Of a DNA stretch of 64,000 nt, positions 24,204 through 32,095 are shown piece by piece. This stretch comes from Hymenobacter sp. UV11 (GTDB taxonomy: Bacteria > Bacteroidota > Bacteroidia > Cytophagales > Hymenobacteraceae): positions 1 to 64,000 of the forward strand of contig NZ_SRII01000018.1 in the NCBI RefSeq assembly GCF_004684095.1, in the 5' to 3' direction. The stretch's first letter is position 1; each line of letters starts with the position of its first letter. The position numbers were made by a program, and so were the translations under genes. The notes below the pieces were generated by a model, which saw nothing but the letters and a program-made list of their open reading frames with translations, did not search any database and was not told where the DNA came from.

Positions 24204-24313
24204 AGTGTAGCTGTGGAATGGATGGGTGAGCATGGCTCTACGCAAGGTGAGGGACTTGCGCCGTACCTTCGGCTCACTTTAACATTAGCTCAGCCTTTCC
24301 TTCGTTCTTCTAT

Positions 24314-24346
24314 AAAAAAGCCCCCTCTGACCGACGGGGCTTTTTT
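24314..24346. terminator. Bidirectional terminator
   Basis: AAAAAAGCCCC (24314-24324) pairs with GGGGCTTTTTT (24336-24346). It lies between the minus-strand lipoprotein gene's upstream region and the plus-strand gene at 24408, so it insulates the latter from upstream transcription. Confidence 0.75.
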
Positions 24347-24407
24347 TAAGAGGCTTTGCTGCGTTTCCAGCCCTAATGAGTACGGTTGACTACAACAAGT
24401 CCATAAA

Positions 24408-25184
24408 ATGCAACGGGTAATCTTTGGTGTAGATGCACTCACAATTGAGGATGCCAAGTCATTTGAAGCAGTTCAACCCATAGAGTTTGATGAGTTGACA
24501 TTCTGTCTCATCGACAGAATTCATGATGCAAAAGCTTCGTCGTCTAGCCGTATTCGAGATGGGCACCTCCTTATAAGCTTGCTTGAAAAAATGCGCTCCT
24601 TAAAACAGTACATTCACTATACTGATTTCAAGCTAGAGCATCTTGCTATCCAGTTTGTCGACCCACAAAATAGTTGCTCTCTCTTTCAGCTTGGCTTGCT
24701 CGGAAGCTGGAACAACGGTGTGACACTTACTACTGCCGCTGATTTTGTGAACAAAGCATTACAAGATGGGCGCTATGAGGTTAGAGCAGAGCCAAAAGCC
24801 TATACTATATCAGAAGAAAGACTAAGGCAGCGATTAGCTATTGCGCCTCTATCGAACCAAGATTTACAGCAGTACGCAAGTACTTACAACAACCCTATAC
24901 TATATAAGACACATAAAGAGTGCTTCGCGCTGCCGGTGTTGCCATTGATACATTCCCATATGCGCTCTACCTATGGAGAGAAGCACTCCCTGAACGATAT
25001 TCATTTTAAACTTGGCCCATCGCCTAACAACGGCGCAAGCAAAAGCATATCATTTAGTCTTAACACTGATATTAACCTGCACTGGCGGAAGTACCGGAAA
25101 ACTACTTATGCGGGGGCCATCAAGCTTGACACTCTAGAAGTATCTTCTTGCGTAACGGAAGTTGACGAATACAGCAGCAGCTAG
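24408..25184 (+). CDS. Hypothetical protein, 258 aa (AT-richer cargo)
   Basis: A soluble 258-aa protein (MQRVIFGVDALTIEDAKSF...) of mixed alpha/beta character with no signal peptide or membrane segment. No motif I recognise. Base composition is clearly lower in GC than the tra operon, and the gene is bounded by its own terminators (24314-24346 and 25190-25213), as expected of an independently acquired cassette. It sits directly before the recombinase and its inverted-repeat site. Function unknown. Confidence 0.6.
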   Translation: MQRVIFGVDALTIEDAKSFEAVQPIEFDELTFCLIDRIHDAKASSSSRIRDGHLLISLLEKMRSLKQYIHYTDFKLEHLAIQFVDPQNSCSLFQLGLLGSWNNGVTLTTAADFVNKALQDGRYEVRAEPKAYTISEERLRQRLAIAPLSNQDLQQYASTYNNPILYKTHKECFALPVLPLIHSHMRSTYGEKHSLNDIHFKLGPSPNNGASKSISFSLNTDINLHWRKYRKTTYAGAIKLDTLEVSSCVTEVDEYSSS

Positions 25185-25189
25185 CAAAA

Positions 25190-25213
25190 CCCCGTCCGAC
25201 CAACGGGGCTTTT
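25190..25213 (+). terminator. Rho-independent terminator
   Basis: CCCCGT (25190-25195) pairs with ACGGGG (25203-25208), followed by CTTTT and preceded by AAAA. It lies 5 bases after the stop of the 258-aa hypothetical gene. Confidence 0.65.
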
Positions 25214-25223
25214 CAAACAAGGT

Positions 25224-25256
25224 TTAGGTACGATAATGGTTAATTATCGTACCTAA
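25224..25256. other. 33-bp perfect inverted-repeat site, candidate recombination site
   Basis: TTAGGTACGATAAT (25224-25237) and ATTATCGTACCTAA (25243-25256) are perfect 14-bp inverted repeats around GGTTA. A partial third copy CCGTACCT follows at about 25262. The size is like core sites of tyrosine recombinases (11-13 bp arms, short spacer), and the recombinase gene begins 59 bp downstream. It could also be an operator for that gene. Confidence 0.6.
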
Positions 25257-25314
25257 GATTTCCGTACCTTGCCAAAGATTAGCTGACCATCTTTTTGCAA
25301 TTGCAAAACCTAAT

Positions 25315-26319
25315 ATGGAACAAAAGGGAAAAAAAGAGCTGCTGCCCGCGCTGGCCAACTCGGTGCCGGCGCTGGCCCTGGCCGACCTCTCGGGCACTGT
25401 GGCACCGGACGTGGCCCGCTTCCTGGAACTCGGCTTGGAAGGTGCGGAAAATACGCGCCTGGGCTACGCTAGCGACCTGGCCACGTTTGAAAGCTACTGC
25501 ACCGCCCATCAGCTCACGCCTTACCCTGCGGACGTGGCCACCCTCGCCGGCTACGTTGCTCACCTGGCCAACCTGCCGCGCAAGCTGGCCACCATCAGCC
25601 GGCATCTGGCCGCCATTCAAAAGAAGCATCAGATGCTCGGGCTTCGCTCGGCCGTAGGGTCGCCGGCCCTCGACGTGGTACTAAAAGGAGTGGCCCGCGT
25701 GGTCGGCAAGCGGCAAAAGCAAGCGCCGGCTTTCAGCGTGGACGACCTCAAAACGGCAATCAAGAGCCTGGACCTGGAATCCGCGGCCGGCATCCGGGAC
25801 CGGGCGCTGCTACTGCTCGGCTTCGCGGGAGCCTTCCGGCGCTCGGAGCTGGTAGCCCTCGACCTGGAGCAAATCGAATTGACCGATGCGGCCCTGGTGC
25901 TGCACATGGCCAGAAGCAAAACCAACCAGACGGGCGAAGTAGAAGATAAAGCCGTTTTTTACGCTGGAAACCCACTTTTTTGCCCGGTGCGGGCCTTTCA
26001 GGACTGGCATAAGCTGCTAGGGCGCACGTCGGGGCCGGTGTTCGTGTCGCTCGTGCGTGGCAAGACTGCCGGCGACGCTGCACCGACTACTAACCGGCTC
26101 TCCGATGTGCGGGTAAACCGCCTGGTCAAGCTGCACCTGGGGGAGAAATACTCGGCGCACTCGCTGCGGGCCTCCTTCATCACCACGGCCAAACTCAACG
26201 GCCAATCCAACGAGTTCATCAAAAATCAAACAAAGCAGAAAACCGACGTAATGATTAGCCGCTACTCCCGATTGGGAGACGTTATCAAGTATAATGCGGC
26301 TTACTCGCTCGGTCTATAA
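25315..26319 (+). CDS. Tyrosine recombinase / integrase
   Basis: A 334-aa phage-integrase-family protein. The N-terminal SAM-like core-binding domain spans about residues 25-110 (ENTRLGYASDLATFESYC). The catalytic domain follows: Arg I in LLGFAGAFRRSEL, Lys in ARSKTNQ, HxxR in SAHSLRASF, and the nucleophile Tyr in VMISRYSR. The usual third-box His of tGHxS is replaced in NQTKQKTDV. The first codons (MEQKGKKELLP) coincide with a dispersed GAACAAAAGGGAAAAAA motif, and a CAATTG palindrome lies 7 bp upstream. It probably acts on the inverted-repeat site at 25224-25256, for dimer resolution or cassette movement. Confidence 0.85.
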   Translation: MEQKGKKELLPALANSVPALALADLSGTVAPDVARFLELGLEGAENTRLGYASDLATFESYCTAHQLTPYPADVATLAGYVAHLANLPRKLATISRHLAAIQKKHQMLGLRSAVGSPALDVVLKGVARVVGKRQKQAPAFSVDDLKTAIKSLDLESAAGIRDRALLLLGFAGAFRRSELVALDLEQIELTDAALVLHMARSKTNQTGEVEDKAVFYAGNPLFCPVRAFQDWHKLLGRTSGPVFVSLVRGKTAGDAAPTTNRLSDVRVNRLVKLHLGEKYSAHSLRASFITTAKLNGQSNEFIKNQTKQKTDVMISRYSRLGDVIKYNAAYSLGL

Positions 26320-26359
26320 CCCTTCAACGGCTTTAGATGCCAGTTTTTAATAAGTAACA

Positions 26360-27160
26360 ATGCAGTCAGAACTAGATTACAAGCAATTTGAATTCACGCC
26401 TCGTCAGCGTGAAATGATGCTCGACCTGGCCGAAAATGCGCGCCGGGCGTTGCGAGAACAACGTGTAAGGGCGTTAGACGAAGAACGGGATTTTCGGCCA
26501 CCGTTAGAACCCATCGACCAGTTGCTGAATGATATATCAAAGTTTATATATCACGCTGAGGATGCCCAATACAAGAAATTAAGTTTAAGCAAGCCGCTGC
26601 TTATTAATTTGATATTTGAGCTAATGCAGCGAATGACCCCGAGCATTGAGGAACCTACCCCTGCTCTGGGCGCGGTGCAGGATGAGCAGCTGCGATTGTA
26701 TTATTTTCTCAGCTTCGGCTTTACGTATCACTTCGCGATGCAGGAGTATCACGGCTATATAGACCAGTTCCGGCCAGCTGAGGAATTGGCGCGCAGCCAG
26801 CGATTTGCGCATCACTATATTAACACTGCGGGCATGAACGAAGTGGCTGTTTTCACAGCCCTTTATAATGCCGCTAACCCGCAAGGGATGGGTTTTCATC
26901 AGGACGACCCCCAAAATATTACGGAAGAAGAAGGGGCAAAGCTTTACTATGCAACTACCCCGGCATCCGAGAGGGACATGGATGATGAAGATGGTGAGGA
27001 AGGGGATTTCTTAAAAAGCAGGTTCGACTATGTGAATGGCCGCCGCATGAAACTTAGCCGGCGTGATATTGAACGAGGCTACATCGACGTAACGAACTAC
27101 GATGTTGGAAACGGGGTCGGTGCAGCTCAGAAGGCAGTTGAGCACTTGCCCCGTATTTAA
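26360..27160 (+). CDS. Hypothetical protein, 266 aa
   Basis: A soluble, charged, mostly helical protein (MQSELDYKQFEFTPRQREMM...). The middle is rich in aromatic and histidine residues (FGFTYHFAMQEYHGYI, then FAHHYINTAGMNEV), and an acidic stretch lies near residue 210 (DMDDEDGEEGDF). No known domain recognised. It starts 40 bp after the recombinase stop, and a perfect 14-bp hairpin follows it. Composition is lower in GC than the backbone, so probably cargo. Confidence 0.6.
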   Translation: MQSELDYKQFEFTPRQREMMLDLAENARRALREQRVRALDEERDFRPPLEPIDQLLNDISKFIYHAEDAQYKKLSLSKPLLINLIFELMQRMTPSIEEPTPALGAVQDEQLRLYYFLSFGFTYHFAMQEYHGYIDQFRPAEELARSQRFAHHYINTAGMNEVAVFTALYNAANPQGMGFHQDDPQNITEEEGAKLYYATTPASERDMDDEDGEEGDFLKSRFDYVNGRRMKLSRRDIERGYIDVTNYDVGNGVGAAQKAVEHLPRI

Positions 27161-27171
27161 CATTCTGTTTG

Positions 27172-27210
27172 TCCCACTGGCGCTTGCTCACTGAGGAAGC
27201 GCCAGTGGGA
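27172..27210. terminator. Perfect 14-bp hairpin
   Basis: TCCCACTGGCGCTT (27172-27185) pairs with AAGCGCCAGTGGGA (27197-27210), loop 11 bases. No long T-run follows, so it may be a terminator of weak type, or a protein or RNA site. It lies between convergent genes. Confidence 0.5.
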
Positions 27211-27220
27211 TGTAATGCCT

Positions 27221-27745
27221 TTATAAGCCCGATGGAACAGGCTTAAAACTGGCTCTTTTAGCGTAATCGTATTCATCATCAATGGCTTTGTTAGCAATAG
27301 TTACGAAGGCCCATTCTGATTGCCAGTCGCTAAAGCCCATCGTGGCGACTTGCCCAAGCCATGCCATACCAATGCCATTGACTATCTGCCCTTGACCGTA
27401 CTCCCTGATAAGCACATCTTTCACACCTTGGCTCTGATAGCCTTTATTTACAGCAATCGTCACTTTGAATAGCCGATTTTTGTAAAAGGAGTATGTGATA
27501 TTGAACACCTGGTAAGGTCCGATTTCTAGCTTATCGCTTGGCCTAGTGAATTCTTTCATCTCTGGTATTGCCTTGTCTGCAAAGGCAGGCGCATAAGGAG
27601 CTAAACCAGACACTGTTTCAATGGCTACGCCAAATTTCAAATCACGAAATCCATTCTTCTGGTCCAAGCTGATGTATTGAGCCTTAGCCTGGAAGCACAT
27701 AATGAAAAGAAATGCCACCCAAATTGTGTTTACTGCATTCTTCAT
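27221..27745 (-). CDS. Exported hypothetical protein, 174 aa
   Basis: A signal peptide (MKNAVNTIWVAFLFIMCFQAKAQ, cut after AKA) is followed by a domain starting NGFRDLKFGVAIETV, a pattern seen in small periplasmic Bacteroidetes proteins with a 'GfrdlkFG' repeat-like start. The role is unknown. AT-richer than the backbone. Monocistronic on the minus strand. Confidence 0.6.
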   Translation of the reverse strand: MKNAVNTIWVAFLFIMCFQAKAQYISLDQKNGFRDLKFGVAIETVSGLAPYAPAFADKAIPEMKEFTRPSDKLEIGPYQVFNITYSFYKNRLFKVTIAVNKGYQSQGVKDVLIREYGQGQIVNGIGMAWLGQVATMGFSDWQSEWAFVTIANKAIDDEYDYAKRASFKPVPSGL

Positions 27746-27810
27746 GTGTTGATTAGATATAAAAGGACAATAAGAAGTAGTGAAAATGGCAAAAGCGTGC
27801 TTATGCTATC

Positions 27811-28749
27811 CTAGTCAATTTGGCCAAGTAAGGTATCAATAAGCTGCCGGATGTGTAGAAGTTGTGCTCGTACTGGCCCATCTTGGGCCGATGAAGAATG
27901 TACAGCATCAGAGCTATCAAAGGGCGCATATTCCTCAACAGGTGCGTTTGGATAAAATCGCTCCTTTATACGCATGCCATTCACACTGCCAGGAATAGGC
28001 TCAAGTTCATTGTAAGGGCAGTAATAGTTATGTAGGATAGGACCGTCCCCATATTCCCCGTTTGTGTACCAATGACGCTCTTTATAACGCTGGCCCTTAC
28101 CATCAGTCTGTTCTTCAGTAGCAGCTTGTATAGTTACAGTTGGTGGTGGACACTCTGCCATAAAGGATTCTAATCCTTCGTAACCTGCTTGCAGTGGGGC
28201 AAGTAGCTCAGCTAAATAATCAGAATGGCCTTTAAAGAGCGGGGAGCCAATACCTGCTCGCACCTTCCAAATTTTTTCTAAGGAAATAGCTGCCTCTACT
28301 CGCTCGGAACGCTCCCACCAAGCTACTGCTTGTTGTAAATCAATACCTGCGGTGTCATCAAGCGTATAGCGAGCCCATAACATTTTATTTAGCTCATGCT
28401 GAAGGTCCATAAGTAACCTCCACTCTTGCTCTTTTAAAGTCTTAAGCTGCTCATAGTTCTCATAGTGGTAGCCGATGGCATGAGGCACTGTATATAATTC
28501 TGCCTGAGCCTGTAAGTGCCGCAAAACGATACTACCGTAAGTCCTGGGATTCAACTCCCACTTACCTATCTGCTGCCCATTCTGCTCAATAATTAATTCT
28601 GCTCTTATCGGTTGTTTTGGCGACGCATCGAGTTCAGAGCGTGGCGAAAGATACCAGCAAGCATTAGTATTGACATACTGGTCAATAAGAGGCGCTAAGT
28701 CTGCATTTGATAATGGCTTAGCTAATTTTTGCTTTGCGTTTTTTTCCAT
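27811..28749 (-). CDS. Hypothetical protein, 312 aa
   Basis: A soluble protein rich in Trp, Tyr and Glu with helical segments (LKTLKEQEWRLLMDLQHELNK). The ATG at 28749 (MEKNAKQKLAKPL) lies 1 bp after the stop of the upstream lipoprotein gene, so the two are translationally close and probably one operon. A longer frame to 28800 would overlap that gene. No motif recognised; low GC suggests recent acquisition. Confidence 0.58.
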   Translation of the reverse strand: MEKNAKQKLAKPLSNADLAPLIDQYVNTNACWYLSPRSELDASPKQPIRAELIIEQNGQQIGKWELNPRTYGSIVLRHLQAQAELYTVPHAIGYHYENYEQLKTLKEQEWRLLMDLQHELNKMLWARYTLDDTAGIDLQQAVAWWERSERVEAAISLEKIWKVRAGIGSPLFKGHSDYLAELLAPLQAGYEGLESFMAECPPPTVTIQAATEEQTDGKGQRYKERHWYTNGEYGDGPILHNYYCPYNELEPIPGSVNGMRIKERFYPNAPVEEYAPFDSSDAVHSSSAQDGPVRAQLLHIRQLIDTLLGQID

Positions 28750-28750
28750 G

Positions 28751-29467
28751 TTATTTGGATGGCACAAATGCGTCATTGCGCTTTCTAAGCTGCTGGTCAA
28801 CGATACGGCCGCTGGCCACGTCGATTACCAGTCCGACGTACACCTGTTCCCCTGGCTTTTGGTCGGACCTGGTAAAGCCTAGTAGGGTTATTTGGTCACA
28901 ATCCGCGGCGAAAGGAGTTTCTAGCGACACTTTAAAGCTGCGGGTTTGGTGCGGCTTGAAAGGCAGTTGATAATCAGCCGTGGTAGCTCGTTCAGCGCCG
29001 GGCACATCGTGTAACTGCCCCCCCTTGGCCGTGGTAATGTGGCTGTTTCCCATCTCGTAAGCTTTAGACATACGATTATATGTTGTGTTGGCAGCGTGTG
29101 AACCTTGGCCGTAGTCAAAACAGGCGGCTTGTAAGGCGAAATAGTCAGGGATGGGGGCTTGCATCGCCTGTTCGTAAGGGTTCGTCATATCAAAGCTGAA
29201 CGATAGCCGTTTGCCATCCGAAAAAGTAGCAGCAGAATAGGCATCTTTCCGCTGCTCAAACGCCTTTTTCACAGTTTTCAGTGAGACATTGTAAACGTGA
29301 ATTTGGTAGTAGTAAGGGCTGCCCGGCAAATTTTCAAGTGCTCTGGAATAATCGGCCGGCGTCTCAAGTAAGGGCTTTGGCTTTGCTGGGGCGGCGGTTT
29401 TTACGTGTCGAGGGCTGCTCTCGCAACTGGCTAGCAGTAGCAGCAAGGAAAATAACTTTTGCTTCAT
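28751..29467 (-). CDS. Lipoprotein, 238 aa
   Basis: The signal peptide MKQKLFSLLLLLASCESS has lipobox LASC. The mature part is beta-rich (YYYQIHVYNVSLKTV, then SFSFDMTNPYEQA and ITLLGFTRSDQKPGEQVYVGLVID) and may be an immunoglobulin-like or beta-sandwich fold. The ATG at 29467 fits the signal peptide. It is the first gene of a two-gene unit with the 312-aa protein. Confidence 0.62.
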   Translation of the reverse strand: MKQKLFSLLLLLASCESSPRHVKTAAPAKPKPLLETPADYSRALENLPGSPYYYQIHVYNVSLKTVKKAFEQRKDAYSAATFSDGKRLSFSFDMTNPYEQAMQAPIPDYFALQAACFDYGQGSHAANTTYNRMSKAYEMGNSHITTAKGGQLHDVPGAERATTADYQLPFKPHQTRSFKVSLETPFAADCDQITLLGFTRSDQKPGEQVYVGLVIDVASGRIVDQQLRKRNDAFVPSK

Positions 29468-29497
29468 TGGGTGCAAAGATTGTCAATTTGATACCAC

Positions 29498-29535
29498 AAA
29501 AAGGCCCCCGGCGTGGTCACGTCGGGGGCCTTTTT
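29498..29535. terminator. Bidirectional terminator
   Basis: AAAAAGGCCCCCG (29498-29510) pairs with CGGGGGCCTTTTT (29523-29535). It lies between the minus-strand genes at 29467 and 29592, terminating the gene that ends at 29592. Confidence 0.8.
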
Positions 29536-29591
29536 GACTTCTGATAAGAGCGCGACAATTAGCGTTAAGCAGCACTTGGTGACTTATAGAA

Positions 29592-29924
29592 CTACCGATT
29601 AGCTCCCTTTAAGCTAGCGGCAATCTCGTCACAATAAGCCTGAAACTCTTCCGAATACCCCTTACGCTCCAATCGGCTCTGTTCTTCGCTCACAATGTTG
29701 TCAGCCGACATGCCGGTAACCCATACAATACCTATCAGGCGTACAAGGGTCCGGGCGTACTCGGCCGGGTCGGTACGCAGGCGGGCAAAGGCCGGTTCTT
29801 GGTCGTGAAATACCGCTTGCTCTAACGACCAAGAAATATGCGCGGCGTTGGACTGCTGCTGCTGCACGGTCCAATATTCTTGAGTTTCACCTTGTAGGTC
29901 GTCGTCGTTTTCAGGAGAGGTCAT
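29592..29924 (-). CDS. Hypothetical protein, 110 aa
   Basis: An acidic, soluble, helical protein (MTSPENDDDLQGETQEYW...). A Bacteroidetes-type -7 box in minus-strand sense (TACATTTG, complement of 29950-29957) lies 26 bp upstream of the ATG at 29924, supporting this start. It is divergent from the gene starting at 30003. No known domain. Confidence 0.55.
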   Translation of the reverse strand: MTSPENDDDLQGETQEYWTVQQQQSNAAHISWSLEQAVFHDQEPAFARLRTDPAEYARTLVRLIGIVWVTGMSADNIVSEEQSRLERKGYSEEFQAYCDEIAASLKGANR

Positions 29925-29949
29925 ATAGCATTTGCTGCTGGTGGGTTGT

Positions 29950-29957
29950 CAAATGTA
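29950..29957 (-). promoter_or_regulatory. Candidate -7 box TACATTTG
   Basis: Matches the Bacteroidetes -7 consensus TAnnTTTG on the minus strand, 26 bp upstream of the 110-aa gene. It overlaps the possible TTG start of the opposite gene, arguing against that start. Confidence 0.5.
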
Positions 29958-30002
29958 GCCAAAAAGAGAAGTTACCTTAGTATAGAACAAAGCCCCTTAC
30001 TT

Positions 30003-30326
30003 ATGATACGCGACCGGATACGAACCACTGATTTTCACGAATGGCTACAAGCCATCGAGCTTGAAGACTATGAAGTCTATGCGCTCTACCAAGCCGTAGA
30101 GAATCTGACAACCGAAGGGTTATTCACCTGTAAACCTGGGCGTGACGTTGAATCCGATGTGCGCGTCGTGACAACTCCCTCTATTGATTTAAAACTGGAT
30201 TTAGTCACCCCAAAGGCCCGCGAAGCTTTCCTAAGCCACCTGCGGCATGAATACATGGATGGGATGGAAGCGGATGCTTGGTTGTCGATTCAAAAAGAGA
30301 AAGACGCTCAGTATATAACCCATTGA
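30003..30326 (+). CDS. Hypothetical protein, 107 aa
   Basis: A small soluble protein. The ATG at 30003 (MIRDRIRTTDFHEWLQAIELEDYEVY) is preferred to an in-frame TTG at 29946, which would sit on a promoter for the opposite gene. Followed by a good terminator at 30337-30365. No family recognised. Confidence 0.5.
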   Translation: MIRDRIRTTDFHEWLQAIELEDYEVYALYQAVENLTTEGLFTCKPGRDVESDVRVVTTPSIDLKLDLVTPKAREAFLSHLRHEYMDGMEADAWLSIQKEKDAQYITH

Positions 30327-30336
30327 CTTTCAATAG

Positions 30337-30365
30337 AAAAGCCCGCCTGGTAAGGGCGGGCTTTT
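30337..30365. terminator. Bidirectional terminator
   Basis: GCCCGCC (30341-30347) and GGCGGGC (30355-30361), extended by AAAA and TTTTT. Lies between convergent genes ending at 30326 and 30384 and can serve both. Confidence 0.8.
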
Positions 30366-30383
30366 TCGTGGTTGGTGGTTCAC

Positions 30384-31412
30384 CTAGCTCATGGCTAGCC
30401 CGGCGAAGTGGTGAAATAGTTGCTCATCTTGGCGGAAACGGTCGTTTATGGCCAGCGAGCTACGAGAGTTAAACAGCGCGAAGTTGGCGGCGTTGTAGGC
30501 CAGCCACAAGTTAGCGTCCGTTTGTAGAAGCGTTTCCTCGTAAGCCAGTCGCTCTAACGCTGCGGCGGCTAGTTTCTTAGGCAGCTTAGTATCAGCAAAA
30601 AGCTTCTCGCGGTCGCCGGTAACGAGCTTGCCGGAAAGCTCCTTGTAAACTTGGGTAGTTAGCGAATAGCGCTGCTGCAAAAACTGCTGGAATGCCTGCT
30701 CTAAGTGCTTTTTGAAGATTTCAAGGTTAAGGCCCTTGTGGTGAAACTTGCGCTCTAGCAAAATCTCGTGCTCCCGTTCCACCTTGCGCTCGGTCACTTC
30801 CACTAGCTCAGCCTCTTTCTCCTTCTCAATTTTGCGGTGCTTGGTGGGCTTGCCTGCGGCCAACCAGTTCAGGTATTCATCCAGTGTATAGTAGTCGTCG
30901 GCCCATCCCATTAAGCCGTTGGTGCAAACCTCGCGGAAATAGCTAACCCGCATTTTGCTTTGGCTGCTGGTCTGCTCACGCTCCCACTCGGCCGAACCTT
31001 GCAGCGAGAAGGGGGTTTTACCGCTGTACGAGTTGTTAATGATGAGGGAGCGAAATAGCCGGTCGCGTACCTGCGACTTGCCGGTGGTGGCCACGTCGTT
31101 GATTTCGTCGGGCATGACGAGCGAAAGGCAGAACTCGCCTCGGGTGGTGTAACTGGCGTTCAGGCGGTGGCCGGGTAGCTGGACCTCGGCCACGTCGCGC
31201 ACGAGCTGGTTTGGTATTAGCGTGTACTCCCCGCTTTGCACGGCGAAAATGGTTTTTTGCCCTGGCGTTACCTCGCCTACCACGGCCTTATTGCGGTCAC
31301 TAGGTAGCAGGAACTCCCCATTCAACAGATTGGCTAGGGGCTCGGTGGCAACGGGGTAGCAAATGGTGTCCCACTGGCTAGCTTTTTCAAGAAGGGTGCT
31401 CTGAGTGCTCAT
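30384..31412 (-). CDS. DUF932 domain protein
   Basis: A 342-aa protein with the DUF932 pattern of plasmid- and phage-borne proteins: VLPxxR-like SDRNKAVVGEVTPG, then LNASYTTRGEFCLSLVMPDEIN, then SYFREVCTNGLMGW, and a helical C-terminus. The function of DUF932 is unsettled. The genes occur on conjugative elements and in defence or anti-defence regions. The start is set at the ATG at 31412 (MSTQSTLLEKA); the longer frame runs through a repeated control region. It is one of six genes here behind that repeated region, and is divergent from umuDC. Confidence 0.75.
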   Translation of the reverse strand: MSTQSTLLEKASQWDTICYPVATEPLANLLNGEFLLPSDRNKAVVGEVTPGQKTIFAVQSGEYTLIPNQLVRDVAEVQLPGHRLNASYTTRGEFCLSLVMPDEINDVATTGKSQVRDRLFRSLIINNSYSGKTPFSLQGSAEWEREQTSSQSKMRVSYFREVCTNGLMGWADDYYTLDEYLNWLAAGKPTKHRKIEKEKEAELVEVTERKVEREHEILLERKFHHKGLNLEIFKKHLEQAFQQFLQQRYSLTTQVYKELSGKLVTGDREKLFADTKLPKKLAAAALERLAYEETLLQTDANLWLAYNAANFALFNSRSSLAINDRFRQDEQLFHHFAGLAMS

Positions 31413-31510
31413 GGTTAAAAAGGGCTTTTGGAGTGTGTTAGTGATACTTATTAAACGAACATCGCCCTTATAAAGTTGCATAAACTACAACTTTATTTAA
31501 GTAGTTTATA
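31413..31510 (-). promoter_or_regulatory. Repeated control region, copy A (DUF932 gene)
   Basis: Contains the shared elements TACTTATTAAACG (plus strand) and GTTGCATAAA..TACA..CTTTATTTAAGTAGTTT. It lies directly upstream of the DUF932 ATG. Because umuD is divergent from here, it could affect both genes. Confidence 0.75.
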
Positions 31511-31613
31511 CATACTTTATCTACGCTCAATTATTAACCTGCCAATTCCGTTAGTTAATTTCATACTAATTTTATTGGCATACATTTACTTTGCGTCCCA
31601 CCAATCCGGCTCC

Positions 31614-32093
31614 ATGATGAATGATGTTGACTTAATCCCGGTCCCGGAACCCACTGATACGCCCTGGCTGCTGCCGTTTTTTAGCTATCTGGTGCCGGCT
31701 GGTTTCCCCTCACCCGCTACCGACCATATGGAAGTTGGCGGCGTGTTCGACTTGAACCGGCTGCTGCTGCGGCACCCTGACGCTACTTATCTGGTGCGGG
31801 TATCAGGCGAAAGCATGGCCGGCGCAGAAATTCATGCCGGCGACTTGCTGGCCGTGGACAAGCTGCTAGAAGCCGACCACAACCACGTCGTTATCGCCGT
31901 GGTGCATGGTGAGGTCACGGTTAAGCGGCTCATGCGCAAGGGGCAAACCTGGTGGCTAGAGCCCGCTAATCCGGCTTATCAGCCCTACGAAATAACGGAC
32001 CCCGACGAAATACGCATTTGGGGCGTGGTTACCCACGTCGTGCATGAACTGGTGCCCGGCAAGCTTCACGCCCTCCTACATAGCCGCGATTAA
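31614..32093 (+). CDS. umuD: UmuD-like LexA/S24 self-cleaving protein
   Basis: A 159-aa S24 peptidase-family protein. After self-cleavage it would form the regulatory subunit of DNA polymerase V. The cleavage site Ala-Gly is in YLVPAGFPSPA. The catalytic Ser is in VSGESMAGA, and the Lys in VTVKRLM. Typical UmuD length. The ATG at 31614 (or 31617) follows a promoter-like TTACTTTG about 20 bp upstream. Stop and umuC start are 2 bp apart, so it is one operon. Confidence 0.9.
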   Translation: MMNDVDLIPVPEPTDTPWLLPFFSYLVPAGFPSPATDHMEVGGVFDLNRLLLRHPDATYLVRVSGESMAGAEIHAGDLLAVDKLLEADHNHVVIAVVHGEVTVKRLMRKGQTWWLEPANPAYQPYEITDPDEIRIWGVVTHVVHELVPGKLHALLHSRD

Positions 32094-32095
32094 CC

